DNA from: Desulforudis sp.
Lineage (GTDB): Bacteria > Bacillota > Desulfotomaculia > Desulfotomaculales > Desulforudaceae
Direction: 5' to 3'
NCBI GenBank assembly: GCA_014859075.1
Contig: JACUUW010000045.1
Span: forward strand, 1 to 11,897
DNA length: 11,897 bases
Shown piece by piece: positions 1 to 9,190 of this stretch. The notes under the pieces were generated by a model, which worked only from the letters and a program-made list of their open reading frames with translations, ran no database searches and was not told where the DNA came from. How positions within the stretch are numbered: position 1 is the first letter of the stretch; each line of letters opens with the position of its first letter. The translations under genes were made by a program, and so were the position numbers.

Positions 1-455
1 TCCTGAGTGACTACCGGGGGCTGAGCGTGGCCGAGATGACCGCGCTCAGGCGTAAAATACGGGAGAGCGGCGCCCAGATGCTGGTGGTCAAGAACACTTT
101 GACGCGCCTGGCGGCGCGCGAGGCCGGCATTCAGGACTTGGACGACCTGCTCAAGGGTCCGACGGCCGTCGCCTTCGCTTACGAAGATGAGGTCACCCTC
201 AGCAAGTTGATGGCCCAGTTTCAAAAGGAATACAGAGAGTTTGAACTGAAGGGCGGCGTGTTGCAGGGCCGGGTGATCCCGGTGGAGAGCGTGCAGCGGC
301 TGGCCGACCTGCCGCCCCGTGACGTACTCATGGGTCAGGTGGCCGGCACCTTCCAGGCTCCGATTGCCGGTCTGGTGCACGTGCTGCAGGGCAACATACG
401 GAAACTGGTCTACGTCCTGGAGGCCGTGCGAGAGAAAAAGGCGGCCGGAGAGTAG
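1..455 (+). CDS. rplJ: 50S ribosomal protein L10 (5'-truncated by window edge)
   Basis: L10 anchors the L7/L12 dimers to 23S rRNA at the base of the 50S stalk. Reading from base 3 gives 150 residues beginning LSDYRGLSVAEM, the conserved N-terminal L10 segment. Other family marks follow: VVKNTLTRLAA, LLKGPTAVAF and a C-terminal helix (QGNIRKLVYVLEAV) of the kind that binds L12 dimers. The family is usually about 165-180 residues, so roughly 20-30 N-terminal residues lie before the window. The GTG at 27 is in frame but is an internal codon, since homology continues upstream of it. The gene ends with TAG at 453-455. It is followed 58 nt later by rplL, the usual partner gene. In known systems L10-L12 represses its own mRNA by binding the rplJ leader; that leader would lie outside the window. 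The identification is very secure. Confidence 0.97.
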   Translation, partial: LSDYRGLSVAEMTALRRKIRESGAQMLVVKNTLTRLAAREAGIQDLDDLLKGPTAVAFAYEDEVTLSKLMAQFQKEYREFELKGGVLQGRVIPVESVQRLADLPPRDVLMGQVAGTFQAPIAGLVHVLQGNIRKLVYVLEAVREKKAAGE

Positions 456-513
456 CTCCGGGCACTCACGAATTCGGATTCCAAAATCAACAAAACCGGG
501 AGGTCAAAATCAC

Positions 514-900
514 ATGTCGAAAGTAAACGAGATTATCGAGGCCGTAAAGGGGTTGACCGTGCTCGAACTGGCCGACCTGGTCAAGGCCATGGAAAAGGAG
601 TTCGGTGTCAGCGCGGCGGCCCCGGTGGCGGCCGTGGCGGCGGCCCCGGCGGCCGGAGCGGTGGCGGCCCCGGTGGAGGAAGAGGAGCAGACTGAATTCG
701 ACGTCATCTTGAAGCAGGTCGGCGAGAAGAAGATCAACGTGATCAAGGTGGTCCGGGAGATTACGGCGCTTGGCCTGAAAGAGGCCAAGGAGCTCGTTGA
801 CGGTGCCCCGAAGCCGGTCAAGGAGAAGGTCAACAAGGAAGAGGCCGAGGCTGTCAAGGCGAAGCTGGAAGAGGCCGGCGCCGCCGTGGAAATCAAGTAG
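514..900 (+). CDS. rplL: 50S ribosomal protein L7/L12
   Basis: This is the multi-copy stalk protein that recruits and stimulates translational GTPases such as EF-G and EF-Tu. It has 128 residues, close to the usual 120-130. Residues 1 to about 33 form the dimerisation domain (MSKVNEIIEAVKGLTVLELADLV) that binds L10. An Ala/Pro/Val-rich flexible hinge follows at about 37-58 and ends in an EEEE run. The globular C-terminal domain runs from about 62 to 128 and carries the conserved VIKVVREIT, LGLKEAKELVDGAP and final AGAAVEIK signatures. ATG 514 is preceded by GGGAGG at 498-503, a good ribosome binding site 10 nt upstream. A longer in-frame ORF begins at 319 inside rplJ, but it lacks homology before residue 1 and is rejected. 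The hinge is encoded by low-complexity GCG/GCC-rich DNA. Confidence 0.98.
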   Translation: MSKVNEIIEAVKGLTVLELADLVKAMEKEFGVSAAAPVAAVAAAPAAGAVAAPVEEEEQTEFDVILKQVGEKKINVIKVVREITALGLKEAKELVDGAPKPVKEKVNKEEAEAVKAKLEEAGAAVEIK

Positions 901-909
901 CAGGGGCAA

Positions 910-989
910 GAATTCAGAATTCAGAATCCAGAAGTAGCGGAAGAATTAAAGTCAGAATTCAGGAGTTAAAAGTCAGGATTCAGGATTAT
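910..989. repeat. Degenerate GAATTCA heptamer repeat tract
   Basis: Exact or near-exact heptamers follow one another: GAATTCA at 910-916, 917-923 and 955-961, GAATCCA at 924-930, GGATTCA at 976-982 and GGATTAT at 983-989. They are interspersed with GTCA and TTAAA segments. A larger tandem unit is also visible: 943-961 and 962-982 share the form GRRTTAAA(A)GTCAGRATTCA, with 19 and 21 nt. The tract starts 10 nt after the rplL stop and has no coding potential that I can see. Its AT-rich, purine-biased composition differs from the surrounding genes. It may be a dispersed intergenic repeat family; its function is unknown. Confidence 0.8.
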
Positions 990-995
990 CGTAAG

Positions 996-1022
996 CGGTG
1001 GCCGGATGGCTTCCGGCCACTG
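996..1022 (+). terminator. Hairpin between rplL and rpoB (possible attenuator)
   Basis: GTGGCCGGA at 998-1006 is a perfect inverted copy of TCCGGCCAC at 1012-1020, with a 5-nt loop TGGCT. A G-T wobble (997/1021) and a C-G pair (996/1022) extend the stem to 11 pairs. The bases after it (ACAATTCTTTC) are only moderately T-rich, so full termination is uncertain. Partial termination between rplL and rpoB is well known in E. coli, where it lowers polymerase output relative to ribosomal protein output. A similar role here is inferred from position and structure. Confidence 0.55.
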
Positions 1023-1067
1023 ACAATTCTTTCACTTGCGGTGCCACATTTTTCTACCCATTTTTTC

Positions 1068-1096
1068 TTGACAAAGAGTCCTGGCCGTGTTAATAT
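1068..1096 (+). promoter_or_regulatory. Sigma-A-type promoter for rpoBC
   Basis: A perfect -35 hexamer TTGACA (1068-1073) is followed by a 17-nt spacer and TAATAT (1091-1096), a 4-of-6 match to the -10 consensus. T-rich runs at 1049-1053 and 1061-1066 lie just upstream of the -35 and could act as an UP-like element. Transcription would begin at about 1101-1105, downstream of the rplL-rpoB hairpin. This would uncouple rpoBC expression from the ribosomal stalk operon. The -10 is imperfect, so activity is inferred. Confidence 0.65.
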
Positions 1097-1102
1097 TTAA
1101 AG

Positions 1103-1230
1103 TCGTTGCGCTTGTACAGCGTATTTTCTTCCAGGATAGGGGCAATACTCCGGATAACTTGACTCTTAGGCATAAAGCGAGGTAAACTTGAACCTTGCTT
1201 TTCGTATTTTCTTTTTCAGGGGGTTGGGGT
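1103..1230 (+). promoter_or_regulatory. Predicted 5' untranslated leader of rpoB
   Basis: If the promoter at 1068-1096 is used, the rpoB mRNA has a leader of about 125-130 nt, longer than translation needs. I see no convincing short ORF. It holds a small inverted repeat (CGCT/AGCG around TGTAC, 1110-1122). It also has a loose direct repeat ACTTGACTCTT (1157-1167) and ACTTGAACCTT (1186-1196), and a pyrimidine-rich stretch at about 1199-1217 just before the ribosome binding site. No known riboswitch or ribosomal-protein binding motif was recognised. Confidence 0.35.
1218..1223 (+). promoter_or_regulatory. Ribosome binding site deciding the rpoB start
   Basis: AGGGGG lies 7 nt upstream of ATG 1231. 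The alternative in-frame TTG at 1195 lies before this site and would add 12 hydrophobic, non-conserved residues, so ATG 1231 is preferred. Confidence 0.7.
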
Positions 1231-4200
1231 ATGCAGGCCGTTAGGCCCAGAGTGCGTCACGTTTTCGGCGAAGCGAACGAAGTCCTCGATCTTCCCGACC
1301 TGGTAGAAGTTCAAAAGCGTTCCTACGACTTGTTTTTGGACAAGGGACTCCACGAAGTCTTCCACGACATTTCCCCGATTCAGGATTTTACCGGTAACCT
1401 GGTGCTTGAGTTTCTGGACTACCAACTGGGAGACCCCAAGTACAGCGTGCAGGAATGCAAGGACCGCGACGTCACCTACGCGGCTCCGATGCGGATCAAG
1501 GTACGCCTGATCAACCGGGAAACCGGCGAGGTCAAGGAACAGGACGTGTTCATGGGCGATTTCCCGCTCATGACCGAACAGGGTACCTTCATTATTAACG
1601 GGGCCGAGCGAGTAATCGTCAGCCAACTGGTCCGTTCCCCCGGTGTCTACTTCAACATCCAGCCCGATCCCAGCGGCAAAAACGTTTACGGCGCCACGAT
1701 CATCCCCAACCGGGGTGCCTGGCTGGAGTTTGAAACCGACATCCAGGACCAGATCTGGGTACGGGTGGACCGCACGCGGAAGATTCCGGCCACCGTCCTG
1801 ATCAAGGCCCTGGGATTCGGCAACAAGGCCCGGATACTGGAGCTGTTCGACCAGCACAAGAGCATCCAGGAGACGTTGAACAAGGACAATACCGACAGCG
1901 ACGACGATGCCCTGATCGAAATCTACAAGCGCTTGCGTCCCGGGGAACCACCGACCGTCGAGAGTTCCCGTTCCCTGCTGGAGATGCTGTTCTTCGACCC
2001 CAAGCGTTACGACTTGGCGGTGGTCGGTCGTTACAAGCTTTTCAAGAAGTTGAAACACGGCGTGCTGTACCGCTTTGCCAAGGAGGAGGAGCGCAGCGGC
2101 CGTACCGAATTTGACCGTCATCTGAACCAGGAAGTTCCGGTGGAGCGTGAATTCATCCGCGAGCTTACCCGCGAGGATATCCTGGCCGCCATGCGTTACC
2201 TGATCAGGTTGATGCAGGGCGAGGGCCGTGCGGACGACATCGACCACCTGGGCAACCGCCGTCTGCGTTCGGTGGGTGAACTCCTGCAAAACCAGTTTCG
2301 GATCGGGCTGGCCCGCATGGAGCGGGTGGTGCGTGAGCGCATGACCATCCAGGACGTCGAGGTCATCACCCCGCAGGCTTTGATCAACATCCGGCCCGTG
2401 GTGGCATCGATCAAGGAGTTCTTTGGTTCGAGCCAGTTGTCGCAGTTCATGGACCAGACCAACCCACTTGCCGAACTGACCCACAAGCGCCGGCTGTCGG
2501 CCCTGGGACCGGGCGGCCTATCCCGGGAACGGGCGGGCTTTGAGGTCCGGGACGTGCACCATTCCCACTACGGCCGGGTCTGCCCCATCGAGACACCGGA
2601 GGGTCCGAACATCGGGTTGATCGGTTCGCTGACCACCTACGGGCGGGTTAACGAATTCGGTTTTATTGAGACGCCTTACCGGCGGGTGGACAAGAAAAAG
2701 CGTCAGGTTGTGGACGAGATCGAGTACCTGACGGCCGACGAGGAAGAAGAATACGTGATCGCCCAAGCCAACGTGGACTTGGACGAAAACGGTTATTTCC
2801 GGGACCAGAAGGTCAACTGCCGTTACCGGGGCGACATTCTCATGGTCGATTCCGAGCAGGTCGACTATGTGGACGTTTCCCCGAAGCAGGTTTTCAGTGT
2901 GGCCACCTCCCTGATCCCGTTTCTGGAGCACGACGACGCCAACCGGGCGTTGATGGGTGCGAACATGCAGCGCCAAGCCGTGCCGCTTCTAAAGGCGGAA
3001 GCGCCTTTCATCGGTACCGGGATCGAGGATAAAGCGGCTTACGACTCCGGGGTTCTGGTTATTGCGAAGAATGGAGGTACGGTGGACCGGGTAAGTGCCA
3101 CCGGAATCAAGATCCGTACCGACAACGGCCCGGTGGATTCATACCGCCTTGTCAAGTTCGGGCGGTCAAACCAGGGTACTTGCTTTAACCAGCGTCCGAT
3201 CGTGTTCAAGGGTCAGCAGGTCGCCGCCGGGGAGGTCATCGCCGACGGTCCCTGCACCGACTATGGTGAATTGGCCCTGGGCAAAAACATCCTGACCGCT
3301 TTTATGCCTTGGGAAGGCTTCAACTACGAGGACGCCATTCTGGTCAGCGAACGTCTGGTCAAGGAGGACTACTATACCTCCATTCATATTGAGGAGTACG
3401 AGTGTGACGCCCGGGATACCAAGCTGGGCCCGGAGGAAATCACCCGCGATATTCCGAATGTGGGTGACGAAGCACTAAAGGATCTTGACGACCGGGGGAT
3501 CATCCGCATTGGTGCCGAGGTCCGGTCCGGGGACATCCTGGTCGGCAAAGTGACCCCCAAGGGTGAGACCGAACTGACGGCCGAAGAACGTCTGCTGCGG
3601 GCCATCTTCGGGGAAAAGGCCCGCGAGGTCCGGGACACGTCTCTGCGGGTGCCGCACGGCGAGTCCGGCAAAGTTGTGGATGTAAAAGTGTTTTCACGGG
3701 AAAACGGCGACGAACTGCCGCCGGGGGTCAACCGGCTGGTCCGGGTCTACGTGGCGCAGAAGCGCAAACTCTCGGAGGGGGACAAGATGGCCGGGCGCCA
3801 CGGCAACAAGGGGGTCATCGCCCGGATCATGCCGGAGGAGGATATGCCCTTTATGCCCGATGGCACACCGATCGAGGTGGTGTTGAACCCGCTGGGGGTG
3901 CCGTCCCGGATGAATATCGGACAGGTTCTGGAAGCCCACCTTGGCTGGGCCGCCCGGATTCTGGGTTTCAACATCGCCACCCCGGTGTTTGCCGGTGCTA
4001 GTGAAGAGGAAATCATCCGGACGTTGGAACAATCGAGGCTGCCCGCGGAAGGAAAAGTCTGGCTGCGCGACGGGCGTACCGGGATGGAGTTCGACAACCC
4101 GGTGACCGTTGGTTACCTGTATATGTTGAAACTGTCCCACCTGGTGGACGACAAGATTCACGCCCGTTCCACCGGTCCATATTCCCTGGTGACGCAGCAG

Positions 4201-4767
4201 CCGCTGGGCGGCAAAGCCCAGTTCGGCGGACAGCGCTTCGGCGAAATGGAGGTCTGGGCGCTGGAGGCTTACGGCGCGGCGTACACCCTGCAAGAGATTC
4301 TGACGGTGAAGTCGGACGACGTGGTCGGCCGGGTGAAGACATACGAAGCCATTGTAAAAGGTGAGAACGTACCCGAGCCCGGAGTGCCGGAGTCCTTCAA
4401 GGTGTTGATCAAGGAACTGCAGAGCTTGGGCCTGGACGTCAAAGTGCTTACGGAGGAAGACACCGAAGTCGAGATCAAGGAGATTGACGAGGACGTTACT
4501 GAAACCGGCAAGGAACTGGGGCTCGATTTCCGGGTGCCGGAACCGGAGGCCAAAGTTCTGCCCGGGGAGGCCGAGGATGATGACAACCGGGGGTTCATTA
4601 ATTTCCTGGAGGAAGAAGGGGAACAACCGGCGAAAGGCGGGGCAGCGGAAGAGGACGAAGATTTGGCGGAAGAGGGAGGCGAAGATTCCCGCGAAGAGGA
4701 AAAGCCTTTCAAAGACGTTGACGATGAAAATGAGGAGGTCGGCGAGGGGTTGGAAGAAGAGGAATGA
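1231..4767 (+). CDS. rpoB: DNA-directed RNA polymerase subunit beta
   Basis: This subunit forms one pincer and part of the active centre of RNA polymerase. From ATG 1231 it has 1178 residues, typical for Firmicutes. The rifampicin-resistance region runs from G399 to about P427. It keeps Q405, D408, H418, R421, S423 and L425 (E. coli 513, 516, 526, 529, 531, 533), so the sequence looks rifampicin-sensitive. The motif RPVVASIKEFFGSSQLSQF precedes it, and VCPIETPEGPNIGLIGSL follows. The active-site segment GDKMAGRHGNKGV holds K852 and K860, equivalent to E. coli K1065 and K1073. The C-terminal clamp motif GGKAQFGGQRFGEMEVWALEAYGA is intact. After about residue 1111 comes a very acidic tail of 68 residues ending LEEEE. 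No frameshift or large insertion is seen. rpoC follows after 159 nt. Unlike Bacillus subtilis, no methyltransferase gene (ybxB) lies between rplL and rpoB. Confidence 0.99.
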   Translation: MQAVRPRVRHVFGEANEVLDLPDLVEVQKRSYDLFLDKGLHEVFHDISPIQDFTGNLVLEFLDYQLGDPKYSVQECKDRDVTYAAPMRIKVRLINRETGEVKEQDVFMGDFPLMTEQGTFIINGAERVIVSQLVRSPGVYFNIQPDPSGKNVYGATIIPNRGAWLEFETDIQDQIWVRVDRTRKIPATVLIKALGFGNKARILELFDQHKSIQETLNKDNTDSDDDALIEIYKRLRPGEPPTVESSRSLLEMLFFDPKRYDLAVVGRYKLFKKLKHGVLYRFAKEEERSGRTEFDRHLNQEVPVEREFIRELTREDILAAMRYLIRLMQGEGRADDIDHLGNRRLRSVGELLQNQFRIGLARMERVVRERMTIQDVEVITPQALINIRPVVASIKEFFGSSQLSQFMDQTNPLAELTHKRRLSALGPGGLSRERAGFEVRDVHHSHYGRVCPIETPEGPNIGLIGSLTTYGRVNEFGFIETPYRRVDKKKRQVVDEIEYLTADEEEEYVIAQANVDLDENGYFRDQKVNCRYRGDILMVDSEQVDYVDVSPKQVFSVATSLIPFLEHDDANRALMGANMQRQAVPLLKAEAPFIGTGIEDKAAYDSGVLVIAKNGGTVDRVSATGIKIRTDNGPVDSYRLVKFGRSNQGTCFNQRPIVFKGQQVAAGEVIADGPCTDYGELALGKNILTAFMPWEGFNYEDAILVSERLVKEDYYTSIHIEEYECDARDTKLGPEEITRDIPNVGDEALKDLDDRGIIRIGAEVRSGDILVGKVTPKGETELTAEERLLRAIFGEKAREVRDTSLRVPHGESGKVVDVKVFSRENGDELPPGVNRLVRVYVAQKRKLSEGDKMAGRHGNKGVIARIMPEEDMPFMPDGTPIEVVLNPLGVPSRMNIGQVLEAHLGWAARILGFNIATPVFAGASEEEIIRTLEQSRLPAEGKVWLRDGRTGMEFDNPVTVGYLYMLKLSHLVDDKIHARSTGPYSLVTQQPLGGKAQFGGQRFGEMEVWALEAYGAAYTLQEILTVKSDDVVGRVKTYEAIVKGENVPEPGVPESFKVLIKELQSLGLDVKVLTEEDTEVEIKEIDEDVTETGKELGLDFRVPEPEAKVLPGEAEDDDNRGFINFLEEEGEQPAKGGAAEEDEDLAEEGGEDSREEEKPFKDVDDENEEVGEGLEEEE

Positions 4768-4903
4768 TCAGTCGTCGGTCGTTGGTCATCGGTAATTACC
4801 CTGTGCGCACCGTGAAGTGATCTAGGATTGTGCCAAGGCGCGAAAAGGACTTTTGTTCGGCCTCGGTGGTCTTCGTTGACAACTGACCACCGACGATCGA
4901 TCA
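4765..4903. repeat. Facing heptamer repeat blocks spanning the rpoB-rpoC gap
   Basis: The left block (4769-4796) reads CAGTCGT, CGGTCGT, TGGTCAT, CGGTAAT, a clear 7-nt period with consensus YGGTCRT. The right block (4876-4903) reads TTGACAA, CTGACCA, CCGACGA, TCGATCA, the same family in reverse orientation. TGATCAGTCGTCGGT at 4765-4779 matches the reverse complement of 4889-4903 at 13 of 15 positions, and GGTCA at 4783-4787 pairs with 4884-4888. The RNA could therefore form a long imperfect stem enclosing about 96 nt. The left arm includes the rpoB stop codon. The right arm ends 7 nt before the rpoC ribosome binding site. No gene is apparent inside; its role is unknown. Confidence 0.75.
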
Positions 4904-4910
4904 CCACTCT

Positions 4911-4919
4911 GGGAGGGAG
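4911..4919 (+). promoter_or_regulatory. Ribosome binding site deciding the rpoC start
   Basis: GGGAGGGAG places its GGAGG core (4912-4916) 10 nt before GTG 4927. The longer in-frame ORF from 4828 would be translated through the repeat block and lacks family similarity, so GTG 4927 is chosen. Confidence 0.75.
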
Positions 4920-4926
4920 CAATATA

Positions 4927-8388
<3,462 letters not shown>

Positions 8389-8394
8389 ATGACG

Positions 8395-8423
8395 TTGACA
8401 AAAGGTTTCGGTGGTGCTATCAT
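8395..8423 (+). promoter_or_regulatory. Strong extended -10 promoter for the str genes
   Basis: TTGACA (8395-8400) is followed by exactly 17 nt and TATCAT (8418-8423), a 5-of-6 match to TATAAT. A TG at 8415-8416 forms an extended -10 (TGCTATCAT). The -35 starts 7 nt past the end of rpoC. Transcription should begin at about A8429/G8430 and leave a leader of about 33 nt before the L7Ae-family gene. It would supply that gene, rpsL, rpsG, fusA and probably tuf in addition to read-through from rpoBC. It is one of the best sigma-A matches in the window. Confidence 0.8.
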
Positions 8424-8462
8424 TTTTTAGTGTCGTCTGTTAGTTCCTGGGGGATGACGGCA

Positions 8463-8714
8463 GTGCCCTTGAAAAGAATTGCGGCGGCCCGCAAGAAGAC
8501 GGTCGGTTCCAGGCAAACCCTGAAGGCGATCCAACGGGGTCAGGCCCGGGTGGTGTTTGTGGCGCTTGATGCCGACCGCCGGGTGATCGCCCCGATTATT
8601 GAATCCTGCCTGGCCAGGGGCACGCCGCTGGTCAAGGTTGATTCGATGCGGGAACTCGGGAAGGCGTGCGGCATTGTGGTTGACTGTGCTTCGGCGGCGG
8701 TTACGGAGGAGTAA
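8463..8714 (+). CDS. rplGB: L7Ae/L30e-family ribosomal protein (YbxF-like, kink-turn binding)
   Basis: This small protein belongs to the L7Ae/L30e/S12e/Gadd45 family. In Bacillus the orthologue is YbxF (RplGB), which binds kink-turn RNA and associates with ribosomes. From GTG 8463 it has 83 residues, matching the roughly 82 of YbxF. Conserved elements are the N-terminal KTVGSRQTLKAIQRGQA segment, then VVFVALDADRRVIAPIIESC and finally VDSMRELGKACGIVV. GTG 8463 is preferred because GGGGGATGA (8449-8457) gives a ribosome binding site upstream. The in-frame GTG 8430 sits at the predicted transcription start, and ATG 8454 lies directly against the G run. Its position between rpoC and rpsL is the conserved Firmicute arrangement. 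The exact start is the main uncertainty. Confidence 0.9.
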   Translation: MPLKRIAAARKKTVGSRQTLKAIQRGQARVVFVALDADRRVIAPIIESCLARGTPLVKVDSMRELGKACGIVVDCASAAVTEE

Positions 8715-8719
8715 GTGCT

Positions 8720-8745
8720 TCCCCTTACCACCTGGGGTAAGGGGA
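8720..8745 (+). terminator. Hairpin between the L7Ae gene and rpsL (attenuator or processing site)
   Basis: CCCCTTACC at 8721-8729 is perfectly complementary to GGTAAGGGG at 8736-8744, with loop ACCTGG. A T-A pair (8720/8745) makes the stem 10 bp. It starts 6 nt after the stop codon at 8714. The downstream sequence TAAATTTGTAG has no clean U run, so strong termination is unlikely. A partial attenuator, an mRNA 3'-end stabiliser or a processing site fits better, since essential rpsL lies downstream with no clear promoter of its own. Confidence 0.45.
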
Positions 8746-8803
8746 TAAATTTGTAGAATGGTTTAGTAATGGAAATAATTAGACCGGAGGAGGTGGAGAG
8801 GAA

Positions 8804-9178
8804 ATGCCAACTGTGAGTCAGTTGATACGCAAGGGCCGTGAAACCATGGTTAAGAAGTCGGCTTCCCCGGCGCTGAAGGAGTCCCCGCAAAAACGGGGGG
8901 TGTGCACCCGGGTTTACACCACCACGCCTAAAAAGCCCAATTCCGCCCTGCGTAAAGTAGCGCGTGTCCGCCTGACCAACGGTTACGAGGTGACCACTTA
9001 CATTCCGGGCATCGGGCACAACCTGCAAGAGCACTCGGTGGTCTTGGTCCGGGGCGGCCGGGTCAAGGATCTGCCGGGCGTGCGTTACCATATCGTCCGT
9101 GGGGCTCTGGACACCGCCGGAGTCCAGAACCGGAACCGGGGACGTTCAAAATATGGGACGAAAAGGCCCAAGAAGTAG
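8804..9178 (+). CDS. rpsL: 30S ribosomal protein S12
   Basis: S12 sits at the decoding centre of the 30S subunit and helps control tRNA selection accuracy. It has 124 residues with the classic signatures CTRVYTTTPKKPNSALRKVARVRL, YIPGIGHNLQEHSVVLVRGGRVKDLPGVRYH and a basic C-terminus RSKYGTKRPKK. K43 and K88 (mature-numbering 42 and 87), the main streptomycin-resistance positions, are the wild-type lysines. D89 is the residue that RimO methylthiolates in organisms carrying that enzyme. The start ATG 8804 has an excellent Shine-Dalgarno (AGGAGGT, 8788-8794) with 9 nt spacing. The gene ends TAG at 9176-9178, and rpsG begins 12 nt later, so the two are clearly co-transcribed. Confidence 0.99.
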   Translation: MPTVSQLIRKGRETMVKKSASPALKESPQKRGVCTRVYTTTPKKPNSALRKVARVRLTNGYEVTTYIPGIGHNLQEHSVVLVRGGRVKDLPGVRYHIVRGALDTAGVQNRNRGRSKYGTKRPKK

Positions 9179-9190
9179 GGGGGGAAAGAT

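Noticed and set aside
319..513. Long in-frame 5' extension of rplL starting inside rplJ
   Set aside because: The extra residues are out-of-frame rplJ sequence. The conserved L7/L12 start with a good ribosome binding site is at 514.
614..676. GCGGCCCCGGTGG-type repeats inside rplL
   Set aside because: They encode the Ala/Pro hinge of L7/L12 and are explained by codon bias in a low-complexity protein segment.
901..1000. CRISPR array
   Set aside because: The repeats are only 7 nt, degenerate and contiguous, with no constant-length spacers and no cas genes nearby.
1216..2484. 422-codon minus-strand open frame opposite the rpoB 5' part
   Set aside because: Same antisense-shadow character as above. 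It has no family signature and no initiation signals.
4876..4904. TTGACA at 4876-4881 as a promoter for rpoC
   Set aside because: The hexamer 17 nt further on (GATCAC, 4899-4904) is a poor -10, and the TTGACA is one unit of the heptamer repeat block.
8754..8759. TAGAAT as the -10 of an rpsL promoter
   Set aside because: It matches 5 of 6 bases but the position 17 nt upstream (CCTGGG) is not a -35 and there is no extended -10.
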